Below are positions 42,087 through 53,383 of a stretch of 64,000 bases of DNA, one piece after another. The stretch's first letter is position 1, and every line of letters starts with the position of its first letter. Both the position numbers and the translations under genes were made by a program. This stretch comes from Citrobacter sp. wls619 (GTDB lineage: Bacteria; Pseudomonadota; Gammaproteobacteria; Enterobacterales; Enterobacteriaceae), in NCBI RefSeq assembly GCF_005281345.1, contig NZ_SZXJ01000005.1:319-64318 (forward strand), in the 5' to 3' direction. The notes beneath the pieces were generated by a model. It saw only the letters and a program-made list of their open reading frames with translations. It was not told the DNA's origin and made no database searches.

Positions 42087-42234
42087 GATCGTGTCTCCTG
42101 AAAAACGTTTCTTAATAAGTGTAAGCGCGGGATTGTAGCATTTCCAATAGCGCTTTTACTACGTTGCGAAGTTGATTCCAGTAAACAACCTCAGCCAGAC
42201 ATTGTTGCACAGGCGCCTGTGTTTTGCATTCCAA

Positions 42235-42254
42235 TACTGTATATCCATTCAGGT
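42235..42254 (+). promoter_or_regulatory. LexA box of uvrA/ssb
   Basis: TACTGTATATCCATTCAGGT matches the SOS box (CTG-N10-CAG core) and lies about 85 bases before uvrA in the divergent ssb-uvrA region, as in E. coli. Confidence 0.93.
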
Positions 42255-42337
42255 TAGGTTGTGTCATAATTAACCGTTTGTGATCGCCGGTAGCACCATG
42301 CAGCCAGGCAAAAAAGCGTTTAATCCGGGAAAGATGA

Positions 42338-45160
42338 ATGGATAAGATCGAAGTTCGGGGCGCCCGCACCCATAATCTCAAAAACATCAACCTCGTCATC
42401 CCGCGCGACAAGCTGATTGTCGTCACCGGGCTTTCGGGCTCAGGCAAATCTTCGCTCGCTTTCGACACCTTATATGCCGAAGGGCAGCGTCGTTACGTTG
42501 AATCCCTTTCCGCGTACGCACGTCAGTTTCTGTCGCTGATGGAAAAACCGGACGTCGACCACATTGAGGGGCTTTCTCCCGCCATCTCAATCGAGCAAAA
42601 ATCGACATCGCATAACCCGCGCTCCACGGTTGGGACCATTACCGAAATTCACGATTATCTGCGCCTGCTGTATGCCCGCGTTGGCGAGCCACGCTGCCCG
42701 GATCACGACGTGCCGCTGGCAGCGCAAACGGTCAGCCAGATGGTAGACAACGTCCTGTCGCAGCCAGAGGGCAAGCGCCTGATGCTGCTGGCGCCGGTCA
42801 TTAAAGAACGTAAAGGTGAGCACACCAAAACGCTGGAAAACCTGGCAGGCCAGGGCTATATCCGAGCACGTATTGATGGTGAAGTGTGCGACCTTTCCGA
42901 TCCGCCTAAGCTTGAGCTGCAAAAGAAACACACTATCGAAGTGGTGATTGACCGCTTCAAGGTACGTGACGATCTCACCCAGCGACTGGCCGAATCGTTT
43001 GAGACCGCGCTGGAGCTTTCCGGTGGTACGGCAGTGGTCGCTGATATGGATGACCCGAAAGCAGAAGAGCTGCTGTTCTCCGCCAACTTCGCCTGCCCTA
43101 TTTGTGGCTATAGCATGCGTGAGCTGGAGCCACGGTTGTTCTCGTTCAACAACCCGGCTGGCGCGTGTCCAACCTGCGATGGTCTTGGCGTACAGCAGTA
43201 CTTCGACCCGGACCGCGTGATCCAAAACCCGGAACTGTCGCTGGCAGGCGGGGCGATTCGCGGCTGGGATCGCCGTAACTTCTATTACTTCCAGATGCTT
43301 AAGTCTCTGGCTGAGCACTATCAATTCGATGTAGAAGCCCCGTGGGCCAGCCTGAATCCTGCGGTTCACAAAGTGGTGCTCTACGGTTCCGGCAAAGAGA
43401 ATATCGAATTCAAATATATGAACGATCGCGGCGATACGTCCGTACGTCGCCACCCGTTTGAAGGTGTATTGCACAATATGGAACGCCGCTATAAAGAGAC
43501 GGAATCCAGTGCAGTCCGCGAAGAGTTAGCCAAGTTTATCAGCAACAGACCGTGCGCCAGCTGTGACGGAACCCGTCTACGCCGGGAAGCGCGTCACGTG
43601 TTTGTCGAGAATACGCCATTGCCTGCGATTTCCGACATGAGCATCGGCCATGCAATGGACTTCTTCAACAACCTGAAACTTGCCGGTCAACGGGCGAAGA
43701 TTGCTGAGAAAATCCTCAAAGAGATCGGTGACCGCCTTAAGTTCCTGGTCAACGTCGGCCTGAACTATCTGACGCTGTCCCGTTCAGCAGAAACGCTCTC
43801 CGGTGGCGAAGCACAACGTATTCGTCTGGCTAGCCAGATTGGCGCCGGTCTGGTCGGCGTGATGTACGTACTGGATGAACCGTCAATCGGTTTGCATCAG
43901 CGCGATAACGAACGCCTGCTCGGGACGCTTATCCATCTGCGCAATCTGGGTAACACTGTAATTGTGGTTGAGCACGATGAGGATGCCATTCGCGCCGCCG
44001 ACCACGTTATCGACATTGGCCCAGGTGCAGGCGTTCACGGTGGTCAGGTTGTGGCCGAAGGGACGCTGGAAGACATCATGGCCGTACCAGAATCGTTAAC
44101 CGGCCAGTACATGAGCGGTAAGCGTAAGATTGAAGTGCCAAAACAACGCGTGGCAGCCGACCCGGAAAAAGTGCTGAAGCTAACCGGCGCACGCGGCAAC
44201 AACCTGAAAGATGTCACCCTGACGCTGCCGGTGGGTCTGTTTACCTGTATTACCGGCGTGTCCGGTTCCGGGAAGTCGACGCTGATTAACGACACCTTGT
44301 TCCCGATTGCCCAAACCCAGCTTAACGGCGCCACGCTGGCAGAGCCCGCGCCATACCGGGATATCCAGGGGCTGGAACATTTCGACAAAGTGATCGACAT
44401 TGACCAAAGCCCGATTGGCCGTACACCGCGTTCCAACCCGGCAACCTACACTGGCGTGTTTACGCCAGTGCGCGAACTGTTTGCCGGCGTACCGGAATCC
44501 CGTGCGCGTGGTTACACGCCAGGTCGTTTCAGCTTTAACGTCCGCGGCGGACGCTGCGAGGCCTGCCAGGGTGACGGCGTGATCAAAGTCGAAATGCACT
44601 TCCTGCCAGATATTTACGTGCCGTGCGACCAGTGTAAAGGGAAGCGTTATAACCGTGAAACGCTGGAGATTAAGTACAAGGGCAAGACCATCCACGAAGT
44701 GCTGGATATGACGATTGAAGAAGCGCGCGAGTTCTTCGATGCGGTTCCTGCGCTGGCGCGTAAGCTGCAAACGCTGATGGACGTTGGCTTGACGTACATT
44801 CGACTGGGTCAGTCTGCGACCACGCTTTCTGGCGGTGAAGCCCAGCGCGTGAAGCTGGCGCGCGAGCTGTCAAAACGCGGCACCGGACAGACGCTGTATA
44901 TTCTTGATGAGCCCACAACCGGGCTACATTTTGCCGATATTCAGCAACTACTTGATGTGCTGCATCAGCTCCGGGATCAGGGCAACACCATCGTGGTGAT
45001 TGAGCACAATCTGGACGTGATTAAAACAGCCGACTGGATTGTCGACCTCGGTCCGGAAGGCGGCAGCGGCGGCGGGGAAATTCTCGTATCCGGCACGCCA
45101 GAAACGGTTGCTGAATGTGAAGCCTCACACACGGCCCGCTTCCTCAAACCGCTGCTGTAA
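42338..45160 (+). CDS. uvrA: Excinuclease ABC subunit A
   Basis: This 940-residue damage-sensing ATPase of nucleotide excision repair has two ABC modules, with Walker [10 protein letters not shown] (about residue 31) and GVSGSGKST and signature motifs [12 protein letters not shown] and [12 protein letters not shown]. Zinc modules are CPICGY...CPTCDG and CEACQGDG...CDQCKG. It is identical in length to E. coli. The preceding LexA box gives SOS control. Confidence 0.99.
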   Translation: MDKIEVRGARTHNLKNINLVIPRDKLIVVTGLSGSGKSSLAFDTLYAEGQRRYVESLSAYARQFLSLMEKPDVDHIEGLSPAISIEQKSTSHNPRSTVGTITEIHDYLRLLYARVGEPRCPDHDVPLAAQTVSQMVDNVLSQPEGKRLMLLAPVIKERKGEHTKTLENLAGQGYIRARIDGEVCDLSDPPKLELQKKHTIEVVIDRFKVRDDLTQRLAESFETALELSGGTAVVADMDDPKAEELLFSANFACPICGYSMRELEPRLFSFNNPAGACPTCDGLGVQQYFDPDRVIQNPELSLAGGAIRGWDRRNFYYFQMLKSLAEHYQFDVEAPWASLNPAVHKVVLYGSGKENIEFKYMNDRGDTSVRRHPFEGVLHNMERRYKETESSAVREELAKFISNRPCASCDGTRLRREARHVFVENTPLPAISDMSIGHAMDFFNNLKLAGQRAKIAEKILKEIGDRLKFLVNVGLNYLTLSRSAETLSGGEAQRIRLASQIGAGLVGVMYVLDEPSIGLHQRDNERLLGTLIHLRNLGNTVIVVEHDEDAIRAADHVIDIGPGAGVHGGQVVAEGTLEDIMAVPESLTGQYMSGKRKIEVPKQRVAADPEKVLKLTGARGNNLKDVTLTLPVGLFTCITGVSGSGKSTLINDTLFPIAQTQLNGATLAEPAPYRDIQGLEHFDKVIDIDQSPIGRTPRSNPATYTGVFTPVRELFAGVPESRARGYTPGRFSFNVRGGRCEACQGDGVIKVEMHFLPDIYVPCDQCKGKRYNRETLEIKYKGKTIHEVLDMTIEEAREFFDAVPALARKLQTLMDVGLTYIRLGQSATTLSGGEAQRVKLARELSKRGTGQTLYILDEPTTGLHFADIQQLLDVLHQLRDQGNTIVVIEHNLDVIKTADWIVDLGPEGGSGGGEILVSGTPETVAECEASHTARFLKPLL

Positions 45161-45165
45161 TAGCG

Positions 45166-45237
45166 CTGCACTTATCAGGCCTGCGGTATAGGCATCAAGC
45201 TTGTAGGCCTGATAAGACGCTTGTGCCGCATTTGGCG
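45166..45237. repeat. REP-like element
   Basis: CTTATCAGGCCTGCGG and GTAGGCCTGATAAGACG units lie between convergent uvrA and yjbR. Confidence 0.75.
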
Positions 45238-45244
45238 AAACGGA

Positions 45245-45601
45245 TCAGGGCTGCGCCAGTATCCGGCGTTTACCTTCCGGCAGCGTGTTCACCGCCTGCT
45301 GATAAGAAGCATCGACCAGATAATAAATTTGCGAATCCGGCAACGAGCCGTCCAGATACACCGTACTCCAGTGAGCTTTGTTCAGATGCCGGCTTGGCCG
45401 GACATCACTATGCTGCTGACGTAACAACTCCGCCAGTTCGGGGCTGGTTTTCAGAGAGACCGCCGGGCGTTCTTCCACCTCTTTTACCATGGCAAAGAGC
45501 ACATCTTCGACTTTGATTTGTGTGGCTTTCCAGTCACTGTGCACGCTCTGCTCCGCGCCTGTTTTCGCCATGCAGTATTGCAGCAACTCCGAATTCGTCA
45601 T
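45245..45601 (-). CDS. yjbR: MmcQ/YjbR-family DNA-binding-like protein
   Basis: This 118-residue protein is nearly identical to E. coli YjbR (CyaY-like fold), with KVEDVLFAMVKEVEERPAVSLKTSPELAELLR and the conserved HWSTVYLDGSLPD. Its function is not established. The start at 45601 (MTNSELLQYC) matches E. coli; 14 open codons upstream are not family-like. Confidence 0.92.
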   Translation of the reverse strand: MTNSELLQYCMAKTGAEQSVHSDWKATQIKVEDVLFAMVKEVEERPAVSLKTSPELAELLRQQHSDVRPSRHLNKAHWSTVYLDGSLPDSQIYYLVDASYQQAVNTLPEGKRRILAQP

Positions 45602-45728
45602 TTTTATTCCCCTTACCAGCAAATCGCCTAATGAGAACATCATCTATTCAGTGTGCAGCAAGTCCGCAAAAGGTAAAAGCCGGTAACGTAAATTTGTTTA
45701 AAAAATCATCAACCCGCATTCGGTGACC

Positions 45729-46466
<738 letters not shown>

Positions 46467-46586
46467 TTATGATTTTTTATTTAACAACTGGTCAAAAAAC
46501 TATCTGACCTTACCCCCTGGGGGAAGGGAAAGGAAGGATTTTCTCTGGTTTTGTTACAGAAAAAGAGGACGATCACACAGGAAAAC

Positions 46587-46655
46587 GTGCCGGATGGCGC
46601 TGTGCTTATCAGGCCTTTGTAGGCCGGATAAGGCATTTACGCCGCCATCCGGCAC
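46587..46655. repeat. REP/BIME element between aphA and tyrB
   Basis: The units GTGCCGGATGGCGCTGTGC with TTATCAGGCC and GTAGGCCGGATAAGGC with GCCGCCATCCGGCAC lie immediately after tyrB. Confidence 0.9.
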
Positions 46656-46659
46656 CTAA

Positions 46660-47853
46660 TTACATTACTGCGGCAAATGCCTTCGCCACACGCTGAACGT
46701 TAGCGTGGTTCAACCCGGCGACGCACATACGTCCGCTGGCAATCAGGTAAACACCAAACTCATCACGCAGACGGTCAACCTGAGCCGCACTCAGCCCGGT
46801 ATAGCTGAACATTCCACGCTGTTGCAGCAGGTAGTCGAAATTACGGCCCGGAATCTCAGCGTTCAGCACATTGACCAGTTCCTGACGCATCGCCAGAATA
46901 CGGGTACGCATGACCTCAACTTCCGCCAGCCAGCTGGCTTTCAGCTCTTCATCACCCAGTACCGCGGCAACAACCTGTGCACCAAAGTTTGGCGGGCTGG
47001 AGTAGTTACGACGAACCGTCGCTTTTAGCTGCCCCAGAACGCGGCTGGCGGCATCTGCGTCTTCACACACCACAGAAAGCCCGCCAACACGTTCGCCATA
47101 CAACGAGAAAATCTTCGAGAATGAGTTGCTGACCAGAGCAGGCAATCCGGCGCTGGCAATGGCGCGGATGGCGTACGCATCATCTTCCATTCCGCCACCA
47201 AAACCCTGGTAAGCAATATCCAGGAACGGGATCAGGTCGCGTGCTTTCAGGATCTCAATAACCGCATCCCACTGCGCGGGAGTTAAATCCGCACCCGTCG
47301 GGTTATGGCAGCACGGATGCAGCAGCACAATGCTACGCGCCGGTAAGGTGCTCAATGTTGCCAGCAGATCGTTGAAACGAACGCCATTAGTCGCGTCGTC
47401 ATACCATGGGTAAGTACTTACTTCGAATCCCGCCCCTTCAAAAATCGCGATATGGTTTTCCCACGTCGGATCGCTGACCCATACGCCAGAATCAGGGAAG
47501 TAACGTTTCAGGAAGTCCGCTCCCACTTTTAACGCACCAGACCCCCCCAGCGTCTGAATCGTTGCCACGCGCTGTTGCTGAAGTACCGGATGCTGCGCCC
47601 CAAACAGGAGCGGCGCAATGGTATGGCGATACGTGTTCAGGCCTTCCATCGGCAGATACAGCGAAGCGCCATGCGGCTTCGCATTGAGACGAGCTTCCGC
47701 TTCTGCAACGGCTTTAAGCTGAGGAATAATCCCATCTTCGTTGTAATACAGACCAATGCTGAGGTTCACTTTGTCGCTACGTGAATCCTCTTTAAAGCGC
47801 TCCATGAGCGATAAAATCGGGTCGCCAGCGTAGGCGTCAACTTTTTGAAACAC
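46660..47853 (-). CDS. tyrB: Aromatic-amino-acid aminotransferase TyrB
   Basis: This 397-residue PLP enzyme is the last step of tyrosine, phenylalanine and leucine synthesis. It shows [15 protein letters not shown], the cofactor-holding NPTGADLT, the PLP lysine in [16 protein letters not shown], and the C-terminal arginine in GRMCVAGL. The translation start is GTG at 47853, with GGAG eight bases before, giving (M)[14 protein letters not shown]. coli tyrB has the same GTG start. An upstream ATG extension of 14 codons is not family-like. Confidence 0.95.
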   Translation of the reverse strand: MFQKVDAYAGDPILSLMERFKEDSRSDKVNLSIGLYYNEDGIIPQLKAVAEAEARLNAKPHGASLYLPMEGLNTYRHTIAPLLFGAQHPVLQQQRVATIQTLGGSGALKVGADFLKRYFPDSGVWVSDPTWENHIAIFEGAGFEVSTYPWYDDATNGVRFNDLLATLSTLPARSIVLLHPCCHNPTGADLTPAQWDAVIEILKARDLIPFLDIAYQGFGGGMEDDAYAIRAIASAGLPALVSNSFSKIFSLYGERVGGLSVVCEDADAASRVLGQLKATVRRNYSSPPNFGAQVVAAVLGDEELKASWLAEVEVMRTRILAMRQELVNVLNAEIPGRNFDYLLQQRGMFSYTGLSAAQVDRLRDEFGVYLIASGRMCVAGLNHANVQRVAKAFAAVM

Positions 47854-47945
47854 GTGTGGTTCTCCAGGTTTACAGGCAGTGGGATAAGAACACAATAAAC
47901 CGGAAGCGGAAGAAGATCGAGAGGATGTTGCAGTCGGTGAGAATA

Positions 47946-47980
47946 TTGCCGGATGGCGGCGGTCACGCCTGATCCGGCAT
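47946..47980. repeat. REP unit between tyrB and alr
   Basis: A single imperfect hairpin unit, TTGCCGGATGGCGGCGG with CACGCCTGATCCGGCA. Confidence 0.8.
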
Positions 47981-47989
47981 ATCAGGTAA

Positions 47990-49069
47990 TTAATCGATAT
48001 ATTTCATCGCCACCCTTGAGGTCAGGCGCGTGATAAGTTCGTAAGCACTTACTTTTGTCATTTCAGCGATACGTTCAACGGGCAGCCCCTCGCCCCACAG
48101 AATCACCGAATCACCCGCTTTGTCCTGCGCCTCGGGGCCTAAATCGACGCAGATCATATCCATCGCAACACGACCGACAATCGGCACTTCACGGCCGTTA
48201 ACCAGTACCGGCGTCCCCGAAGGCGCTGCGCGCGGATAACCATCGCCATAGCCCATCGCTACCACGCCAAGACGCGTGTCGCGCTCGCTCTGCCATGTGC
48301 CACCATAACCCACTGGCTCACCGGCTTTATGCTCGCGCACGGCAATCAGGCTTGAGGTCAGCGACATCACCGGTTGGCAGCCAAAATCTTCGCCGATGGA
48401 GTGATTTTCCAGCGGCGATACACCGTACAGAATCAGACCCGGCCGCGCCCAGTCGAAATGAGACTGCGGCCACAGCAGAATACCACCCGATGCGGCAATC
48501 GAACGCTGCCCCGGTTTGCCTTCACAAAAACTGTTGAAAATATCGAGCTGCTTTTCGGTCGCGCCACACTCAGGTTCGTCGGCACGGGCAAAGTGGCTAA
48601 CGATATTGACCGGCTGGCGCACGTTTTCACATTGCGTTAAGCGCTGATAAAACGCCTCAGCCTGTTCCGGACGTACACCCAGGCGGTGCATGCCCGTGTC
48701 GAGCTTCATCCAGACAGTGACAGGTTCAGCCAGATCGGCCGCTTCCAGAGCATCGAGCTGCTCCTGGTTATGTACGGCAGTATGCAGACGCTGCGCGGAG
48801 ATGGTCGGCAAATCGGAAGCATCAAAAAAACCTTCCAGCAGCAGGATAGGTTGCGTGATCCCACCCGCGCGTAGCCGCAGAGCTTCTTCAAGACGAGCGA
48901 CACCAAAAGCATCCGCATCCGGGAGCGTTCGCGCGGTCTCTAACAGACCATGGCCGTAAGCGTTCGCTTTCACGACCGCAACCAGTTTACTGGCAGGTGC
49001 CAGTTCACGCAGACGTTGCAGGTTGTGTCGCAGAGCGCGGCGGTTAATGACAACAGTTGCCGCTTGCAT
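47990..49069 (-). CDS. alr: Alanine racemase, biosynthetic
   Basis: This 359-residue fold-type III PLP enzyme makes D-alanine for peptidoglycan. The PLP lysine is Lys34 in [10 protein letters not shown], and the C-terminal domain holds the second catalytic base in [10 protein letters not shown]. It is equal in length to E. coli Alr. It lies downstream of dnaB on the same strand, with a structured 145-base spacer. Confidence 0.97.
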   Translation of the reverse strand: MQAATVVINRRALRHNLQRLRELAPASKLVAVVKANAYGHGLLETARTLPDADAFGVARLEEALRLRAGGITQPILLLEGFFDASDLPTISAQRLHTAVHNQEQLDALEAADLAEPVTVWMKLDTGMHRLGVRPEQAEAFYQRLTQCENVRQPVNIVSHFARADEPECGATEKQLDIFNSFCEGKPGQRSIAASGGILLWPQSHFDWARPGLILYGVSPLENHSIGEDFGCQPVMSLTSSLIAVREHKAGEPVGYGGTWQSERDTRLGVVAMGYGDGYPRAAPSGTPVLVNGREVPIVGRVAMDMICVDLGPEAQDKAGDSVILWGEGLPVERIAEMTKVSAYELITRLTSRVAMKYID

Positions 49070-49104
49070 TTTAATTCCTTAATAAAAGAATCGCCTAAAT
49101 CATT

Positions 49105-49212
49105 CGTGTTGCAGAAAGGCGACAAGCCTGAGAATCCCAGGGAGCTTAGTAAACTAAGTGACCAGGGTGAACAGGCGTAGTCAACGCATCTGCAGCATGA
49201 AGGATGACGGAG
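49105..49212. repeat. Structured intergenic repeat between dnaB and alr
   Basis: The spacer contains a hairpin with stem core CTTAGT / ACTAAG flanked by CCCAGGG-like arms (CCCAGGGAGCTTAGTAA and ACTAAGTGACCAGGG). A tail follows, GTAGTCAACGCATCTGCAGC and then ATGAAGGATGACGG. The tail recurs in related form after qorA (51693-51736). From memory, similar sequences stand in other enterobacterial intergenic regions; I cannot give the family a certain name. Confidence 0.6.
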
Positions 49213-49214
49213 AT

Positions 49215-50630
49215 TTATTCGTCGTCGTATTGTGGGCCCGCATAATTGTCGAATCGTGACCACTGTCCGTTAAACGTCAGACGTACCGTACCGATTGGGC
49301 CGTTACGTTGCTTACCAATAATGATTTCTGCGATCCCTTTCAGATCGCTGTTTTCGTGATAAACCTCATCACGATAGATAAACATGATTAAGTCGGCATC
49401 CTGCTCGATGGAGCCTGATTCACGTAAATCTGAGTTGACCGGACGCTTGTCAGCACGTTGTTCCAGAGAGCGGTTAAGCTGTGACAGCGCCACCACCGGC
49501 ACATGCAGTTCTTTCGCTAACGCTTTCAGCGAGCGGGAAATTTCGGCAATTTCCAGCGTACGGTTATCGGAAAGCGACGGCACACGCATCAGCTGCAGGT
49601 AGTCGATCATGATCAGTCCGATACCGCCGTGCTCACGGGCGATACGGCGCGCGCGCGAACGCACTTCCGTTGGCGTCAGACCGGAGGAGTCATCAATATA
49701 GATGTTTCGTTTCTCCAGCAAAATACCCATTGTTCCGGAAATTCGCGCCCAGTCTTCATCATCCAGTTGACCGGTACGGATTTTGGTCTGGTCTACGCGT
49801 GAGAGCGAGGCCAAAGAACGCATCATGATCTGTTCTGAGGGCATTTCAAGACTGAAGATAAGAACCGGCTTATCCTGCAACATCGCCGCATTTTCGACGA
49901 GGTTCATTGCAAATGTCGTTTTGCCCATTGACGGACGTGCCGCGACAATAATCAAGTCCGACGGCTGTAGACCCGCGGTCTTTTTGTTGAGGTCGTCATA
50001 GCCGGTATTCACCCCGGTGACGCCGTCGTGCGGCTGCTGGAACAGCTGTTCAATACGCGCGACGGTGGCGTCGAGCACATCGGTAATATTTTTCGGGCCT
50101 TCGTCTTTATTGGCACGGCTTTCGGCGATTTTAAAGACGCGGGATTCCGCGAGATCCAGCAGGTCTTCACTGGAGCGCCCTTGCGGATCGAAACCAGCCT
50201 CCGCAATTTCATGGGCCACCGAAATCATGTCACGAACAACGGCGCGTTCGCGGACGATATCAGCATAGGCGCTAATATTCGCCGCACTTGGCGTGTTTTT
50301 AGATAACTCAGCCAGGTATGCAAAACCGCCGACGCTGTCCAGTTGTCCCTGAACTTCCAGCGACTCTGCCAGCGTAATCAGGTCGATAGGTTTTCCCATC
50401 TCCTGCAGGCGATGCATTTCGGTGAAAATATGCCGATGCGGGCGGGTGTAAAAATCCTCCGCCACCACGCGCTCGGCGACATCGTCCCAGCGTTCGTTAT
50501 CCAGCATTAAACCGCCCAACACCGACTGTTCCGCTTCAATCGAGTGCGGCGGTACTTTCAGCCCGGCGACCTGCAGATCGCGCTCACGAGCATCAGTCTG
50601 TTGTTTGTTGAAGGGTTTATTTCCTGCCAT
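49215..50630 (-). CDS. dnaB: Replicative DNA helicase DnaB
   Basis: This 471-residue hexameric helicase has an N-terminal primase-interacting domain (PHSIEAEQSVLGGLMLD) and a RecA-like domain with Walker A ARPSMGKTTFAM, Walker B MIDYLQLM and the C-terminal arginine-finger region. No intein or insertion is present. It is divergent from qorA. Confidence 0.99.
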   Translation of the reverse strand: MAGNKPFNKQQTDARERDLQVAGLKVPPHSIEAEQSVLGGLMLDNERWDDVAERVVAEDFYTRPHRHIFTEMHRLQEMGKPIDLITLAESLEVQGQLDSVGGFAYLAELSKNTPSAANISAYADIVRERAVVRDMISVAHEIAEAGFDPQGRSSEDLLDLAESRVFKIAESRANKDEGPKNITDVLDATVARIEQLFQQPHDGVTGVNTGYDDLNKKTAGLQPSDLIIVAARPSMGKTTFAMNLVENAAMLQDKPVLIFSLEMPSEQIMMRSLASLSRVDQTKIRTGQLDDEDWARISGTMGILLEKRNIYIDDSSGLTPTEVRSRARRIAREHGGIGLIMIDYLQLMRVPSLSDNRTLEIAEISRSLKALAKELHVPVVALSQLNRSLEQRADKRPVNSDLRESGSIEQDADLIMFIYRDEVYHENSDLKGIAEIIIGKQRNGPIGTVRLTFNGQWSRFDNYAGPQYDDE

Positions 50631-50691
50631 AGTGAATGGAGTTACCGAGATAATGATTGGGTCGAAAGATTACCACATTTCTGGAGGAAGC

Positions 50692-51675
50692 ATGGCAACA
50701 CGTATTGAATTTCACAAGCACGGCGGCCCTGATGTACTGAAGGCTGTGGAGTTTACGCCCGTTGACCCGGCGGAACATGAAATCCAGGTCGAGAACAAAG
50801 CGATTGGCATCAACTACATCGATACCTACATCCGCAGTGGACTTTATCCGCCTCCCTCGTTACCCAGTGGTCTGGGCACAGAAGCCGCAGGCGTGGTCAG
50901 CAAAGTCGGCAGCAAAGTGACGCACATTAAAGTTGGCGACCGTGTGGTGTATGCCCAGTCAACACTTGGCGCGTACAGTTCTGTGCACAACGTGCCAGCC
51001 GATAAAGCCGCCATTCTGCCTAATGCCATCTCTTTTGAGCAGGCAGCGGCCTCATTTCTGAAAGGGTTAACGGTTTTTTATCTGTTACGTAAAACCTATG
51101 AAATCCAGCCCGACGAGCCCTTCTTGTTCCATGCTGCAGCGGGCGGCGTTGGGCTGATTGCCTGCCAGTGGGCAAAAGCGCTGGGAGCGAAGCTGATTGG
51201 TACTGTCGGCAATGCGCAGAAGGCGCAAATAGCGCAGCAGGCCGGTGCATGGCAGGTGATTAACTACCGTGAAGAAAGTATCGTCGAACGGGTTAAGGAG
51301 ATAACCGGCGGTAAAAAAGTGCGGGTGGTATACGACTCGGTGGGGAAAGATACCTGGGAAGCCTCACTGGATTGCCTGCAACGCCGGGGATTGATGGTCA
51401 GCTTTGGCAACGCCTCCGGGCCGGTAACTGGCGTTAACTTAGGTATTCTGAATCAGAAAGGCTCGCTGTATGTCACGCGCCCTTCTCTGCAGGGTTACAT
51501 CACCAACCGCCACGAATTAACCGAAGCCAGCAATGAGCTTTTCTCATTGATTGCCAGTGGGGTGATTAAAGTGGGTGTCGCGCCTGGTCAGACATTCGCA
51601 CTGCACGACGCGCAGCGTGCTCATGAAGTGCTGGAAAGCCGGGTCACGCAAGGATCGAGTTTGCTGATCCCGTGA
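50692..51675 (+). CDS. qorA: NADPH:quinone oxidoreductase QorA
   Basis: This 327-residue zeta-crystallin-type medium-chain reductase has a nucleotide fold AAAGGVGLIACQWAKALGAK, the preceding GLGTEAAGVV and no zinc ligands. The start at 50692 (MATRIEFHKHGG) has GGAGGAAG upstream and gives the same length as E. coli; 29 open codons further upstream belong to the dnaB overlap region. Confidence 0.95.
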   Translation: MATRIEFHKHGGPDVLKAVEFTPVDPAEHEIQVENKAIGINYIDTYIRSGLYPPPSLPSGLGTEAAGVVSKVGSKVTHIKVGDRVVYAQSTLGAYSSVHNVPADKAAILPNAISFEQAAASFLKGLTVFYLLRKTYEIQPDEPFLFHAAAGGVGLIACQWAKALGAKLIGTVGNAQKAQIAQQAGAWQVINYREESIVERVKEITGGKKVRVVYDSVGKDTWEASLDCLQRRGLMVSFGNASGPVTGVNLGILNQKGSLYVTRPSLQGYITNRHELTEASNELFSLIASGVIKVGVAPGQTFALHDAQRAHEVLESRVTQGSSLLIP

Positions 51676-51692
51676 GACTTCCCTCTTAAATA

Positions 51693-51779
51693 ATTCAAGC
51701 AGCCAACACACCTGCGGTTTGAATTATGACGGGGAAAGAAAGAATTAGGGCTTCCCGCAGGAAGCCCTTTCTTTTTTAG
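51693..51779 (+). terminator. Second repeat copy and qorA terminator
   Basis: The first part (AAGCAGCCAACACACCTGCG, then GTTTGAATTATGACGGGG) resembles the tail of the dnaB-alr repeat. It is followed by a terminator stem AGGGCTTCC / GGAAGCCCT with a T-rich run ending at 51779. Confidence 0.75.
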
Positions 51780-51902
51780 TTCGGCTGTATGTAGGGTACA
51801 GCTCGATGAATTCGTTAACCACGCAATAGTGACAGATTTGATAATCAATTCCTATTTGGTTCTAAAGGCAATGTTGCAGGTTGTGACGCACCGCTCAATA
51901 CC

Positions 51903-52145
51903 TTAGTAAAAGCGGCGGTTATTGCGCTGATACTGTGGGACTTTTGGCGCTTTTATCGCCTTAATCACCCACACCACGGCGACGGCCAGCAGCAGCCAGG
52001 GAAGCAGTTTAATCATCAACGCAAACATCCCACCGAGGAACATCACTGCCGTCGCCACCATCAGCGCGGCGAGGATGCCCAACAGTGATATGCCAGTGAC
52101 CATCAGCATGATAAAAAAGCCAATCACAAAAAGTAGTTCCAGCAT
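51903..52145 (-). CDS. pspG: Phage shock protein G
   Basis: This 80-residue inner-membrane protein has three hydrophobic segments and the family tail VVWVIKAIKAPKVPQYQR. It is part of the envelope-stress (Psp) regulon. The start at 52145 (MLELLFVIGFF) matches E. coli; ten open codons upstream are not conserved. A sigma-54 promoter lies 36-51 bases upstream of it. Confidence 0.95.
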   Translation of the reverse strand: MLELLFVIGFFIMLMVTGISLLGILAALMVATAVMFLGGMFALMIKLLPWLLLAVAVVWVIKAIKAPKVPQYQRNNRRFY

Positions 52146-52180
52146 GACGCTCTCCCGAAATGAAATTCTCTCCATTGCAT

Positions 52181-52196
52181 TACAAGAAACATGCCA
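52181..52196 (-). promoter_or_regulatory. Sigma-54 promoter of pspG
   Basis: Read on the minus strand, TGGCATGTTTCTTGTA matches the -24/-12 consensus with correct spacing. PspF-dependent transcription of pspG is known in E. coli. Confidence 0.85.
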
Positions 52197-52278
52197 AAAT
52201 TAATGCATTGATTTATAACGAAAACGCCCCACGATGAAACGCAGGGCGTGGTGAAATTGACTAACTTTTGGTGAGAAA

Positions 52279-53277
52279 TTAACGCTTATCTGCGACCAGT
52301 TTCAGCGCATGTTCCAGAACGTTAATATCGGCCCCGGCTTTATGTGCATTTTCACTCAGATAACGACGCCACTGGCGTGCGCCTGGAATTCCCTGGAACA
52401 ACCCGAGCATATGGCGGGTCACATGCCCCAGATACGTCCCCTGACTCAGCTCCCGCTCAATATAGGGATACATGGCGCGCACCACGGCGACAGGGTCAGC
52501 ATCCGGAGTAGTCGCAGCAAAAATTTCACGGTCGACCGATGCCAGAATCCCCGGGTTTTGATAGGCTTCCCGACCCACCATTACGCCGTCCATATATTGC
52601 AGATGCGTTTTTGCTTCTTCCAGTGATTTAATTCCACCGTTAATCGACATCGTCAGGTGCGGGAAATCACGCTTCAACTGATAAACACGGTCATAATCCA
52701 GCGGCGGGATCTCACGGTTTTCTTTCGGGCTTAACCCGGACAGCCAGGCCTTGCGGGCGTGGATGATAAACATCTCACACTCACCTTTACCGGAAACCGT
52801 ATTGATGAAGTCACACAGGAATTCGTAGCTGTCCTGGTCATCAATGCCGATACGCGTTTTCACCGTCACCGGAATCGACACCACATCGCGCATCGCCTTC
52901 ACGCAATCGGCGACCAGTTGCGCATTCCCCATCAGGCAAGCGCCAAACATCCCGTTTTGTACGCGATCGGAAGGGCAGCCGACGTTGAGGTTAATCTCGT
53001 CATAACCTCGTGCTTCAGCCAACTTTGCACACTGGGCCAGCGCGGCCGGATCGCTCCCACCTAGCTGCAGTGCAACCGGATGTTCTTCTTCGCTATACGC
53101 CAGGTAATCGCCTTTGCCATGAATAATTGCCCCGGTGGTCACCATCTCCGTATAGAGCAACGTCTGACGGGACAACAGGCGCAAAAAGTAGCGGCAGTGT
53201 CTGTCCGTCCAGTCGAGCATCGGCGCGATAGAAAAACGATGAGCGGGAAAAGCGGTAGACTGAGATTCAGGCAGCAT
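52279..53277 (-). CDS. dusA: tRNA-dihydrouridine synthase A
   Basis: This 332-residue FMN enzyme reduces U20 and U20a in tRNA D-loops. It shows the TIM-barrel motifs [37 protein letters not shown] (catalytic Cys in NVGCPS), TVKTRIG, the FMN site SINGGI and [11 protein letters not shown]. It is highly conserved with E. coli outside the first 15 residues. Confidence 0.96.
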   Translation of the reverse strand: MLPESQSTAFPAHRFSIAPMLDWTDRHCRYFLRLLSRQTLLYTEMVTTGAIIHGKGDYLAYSEEEHPVALQLGGSDPAALAQCAKLAEARGYDEINLNVGCPSDRVQNGMFGACLMGNAQLVADCVKAMRDVVSIPVTVKTRIGIDDQDSYEFLCDFINTVSGKGECEMFIIHARKAWLSGLSPKENREIPPLDYDRVYQLKRDFPHLTMSINGGIKSLEEAKTHLQYMDGVMVGREAYQNPGILASVDREIFAATTPDADPVAVVRAMYPYIERELSQGTYLGHVTRHMLGLFQGIPGARQWRRYLSENAHKAGADINVLEHALKLVADKR

Positions 53278-53383
53278 GGCGAATATTCAAGCATCCGGTT
53301 AAAAAAGGGGCGCTACTATAGCATAGACCGTTGCGATAGTGAGCCACATCGTCGTGGATAGCGCCCTTCGTCCGCGTGGATCG

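Noticed and set aside
42587-43474. 295-codon open frame antisense to uvrA
   Set aside because: It lies wholly within the highly conserved uvrA and has no independent support.
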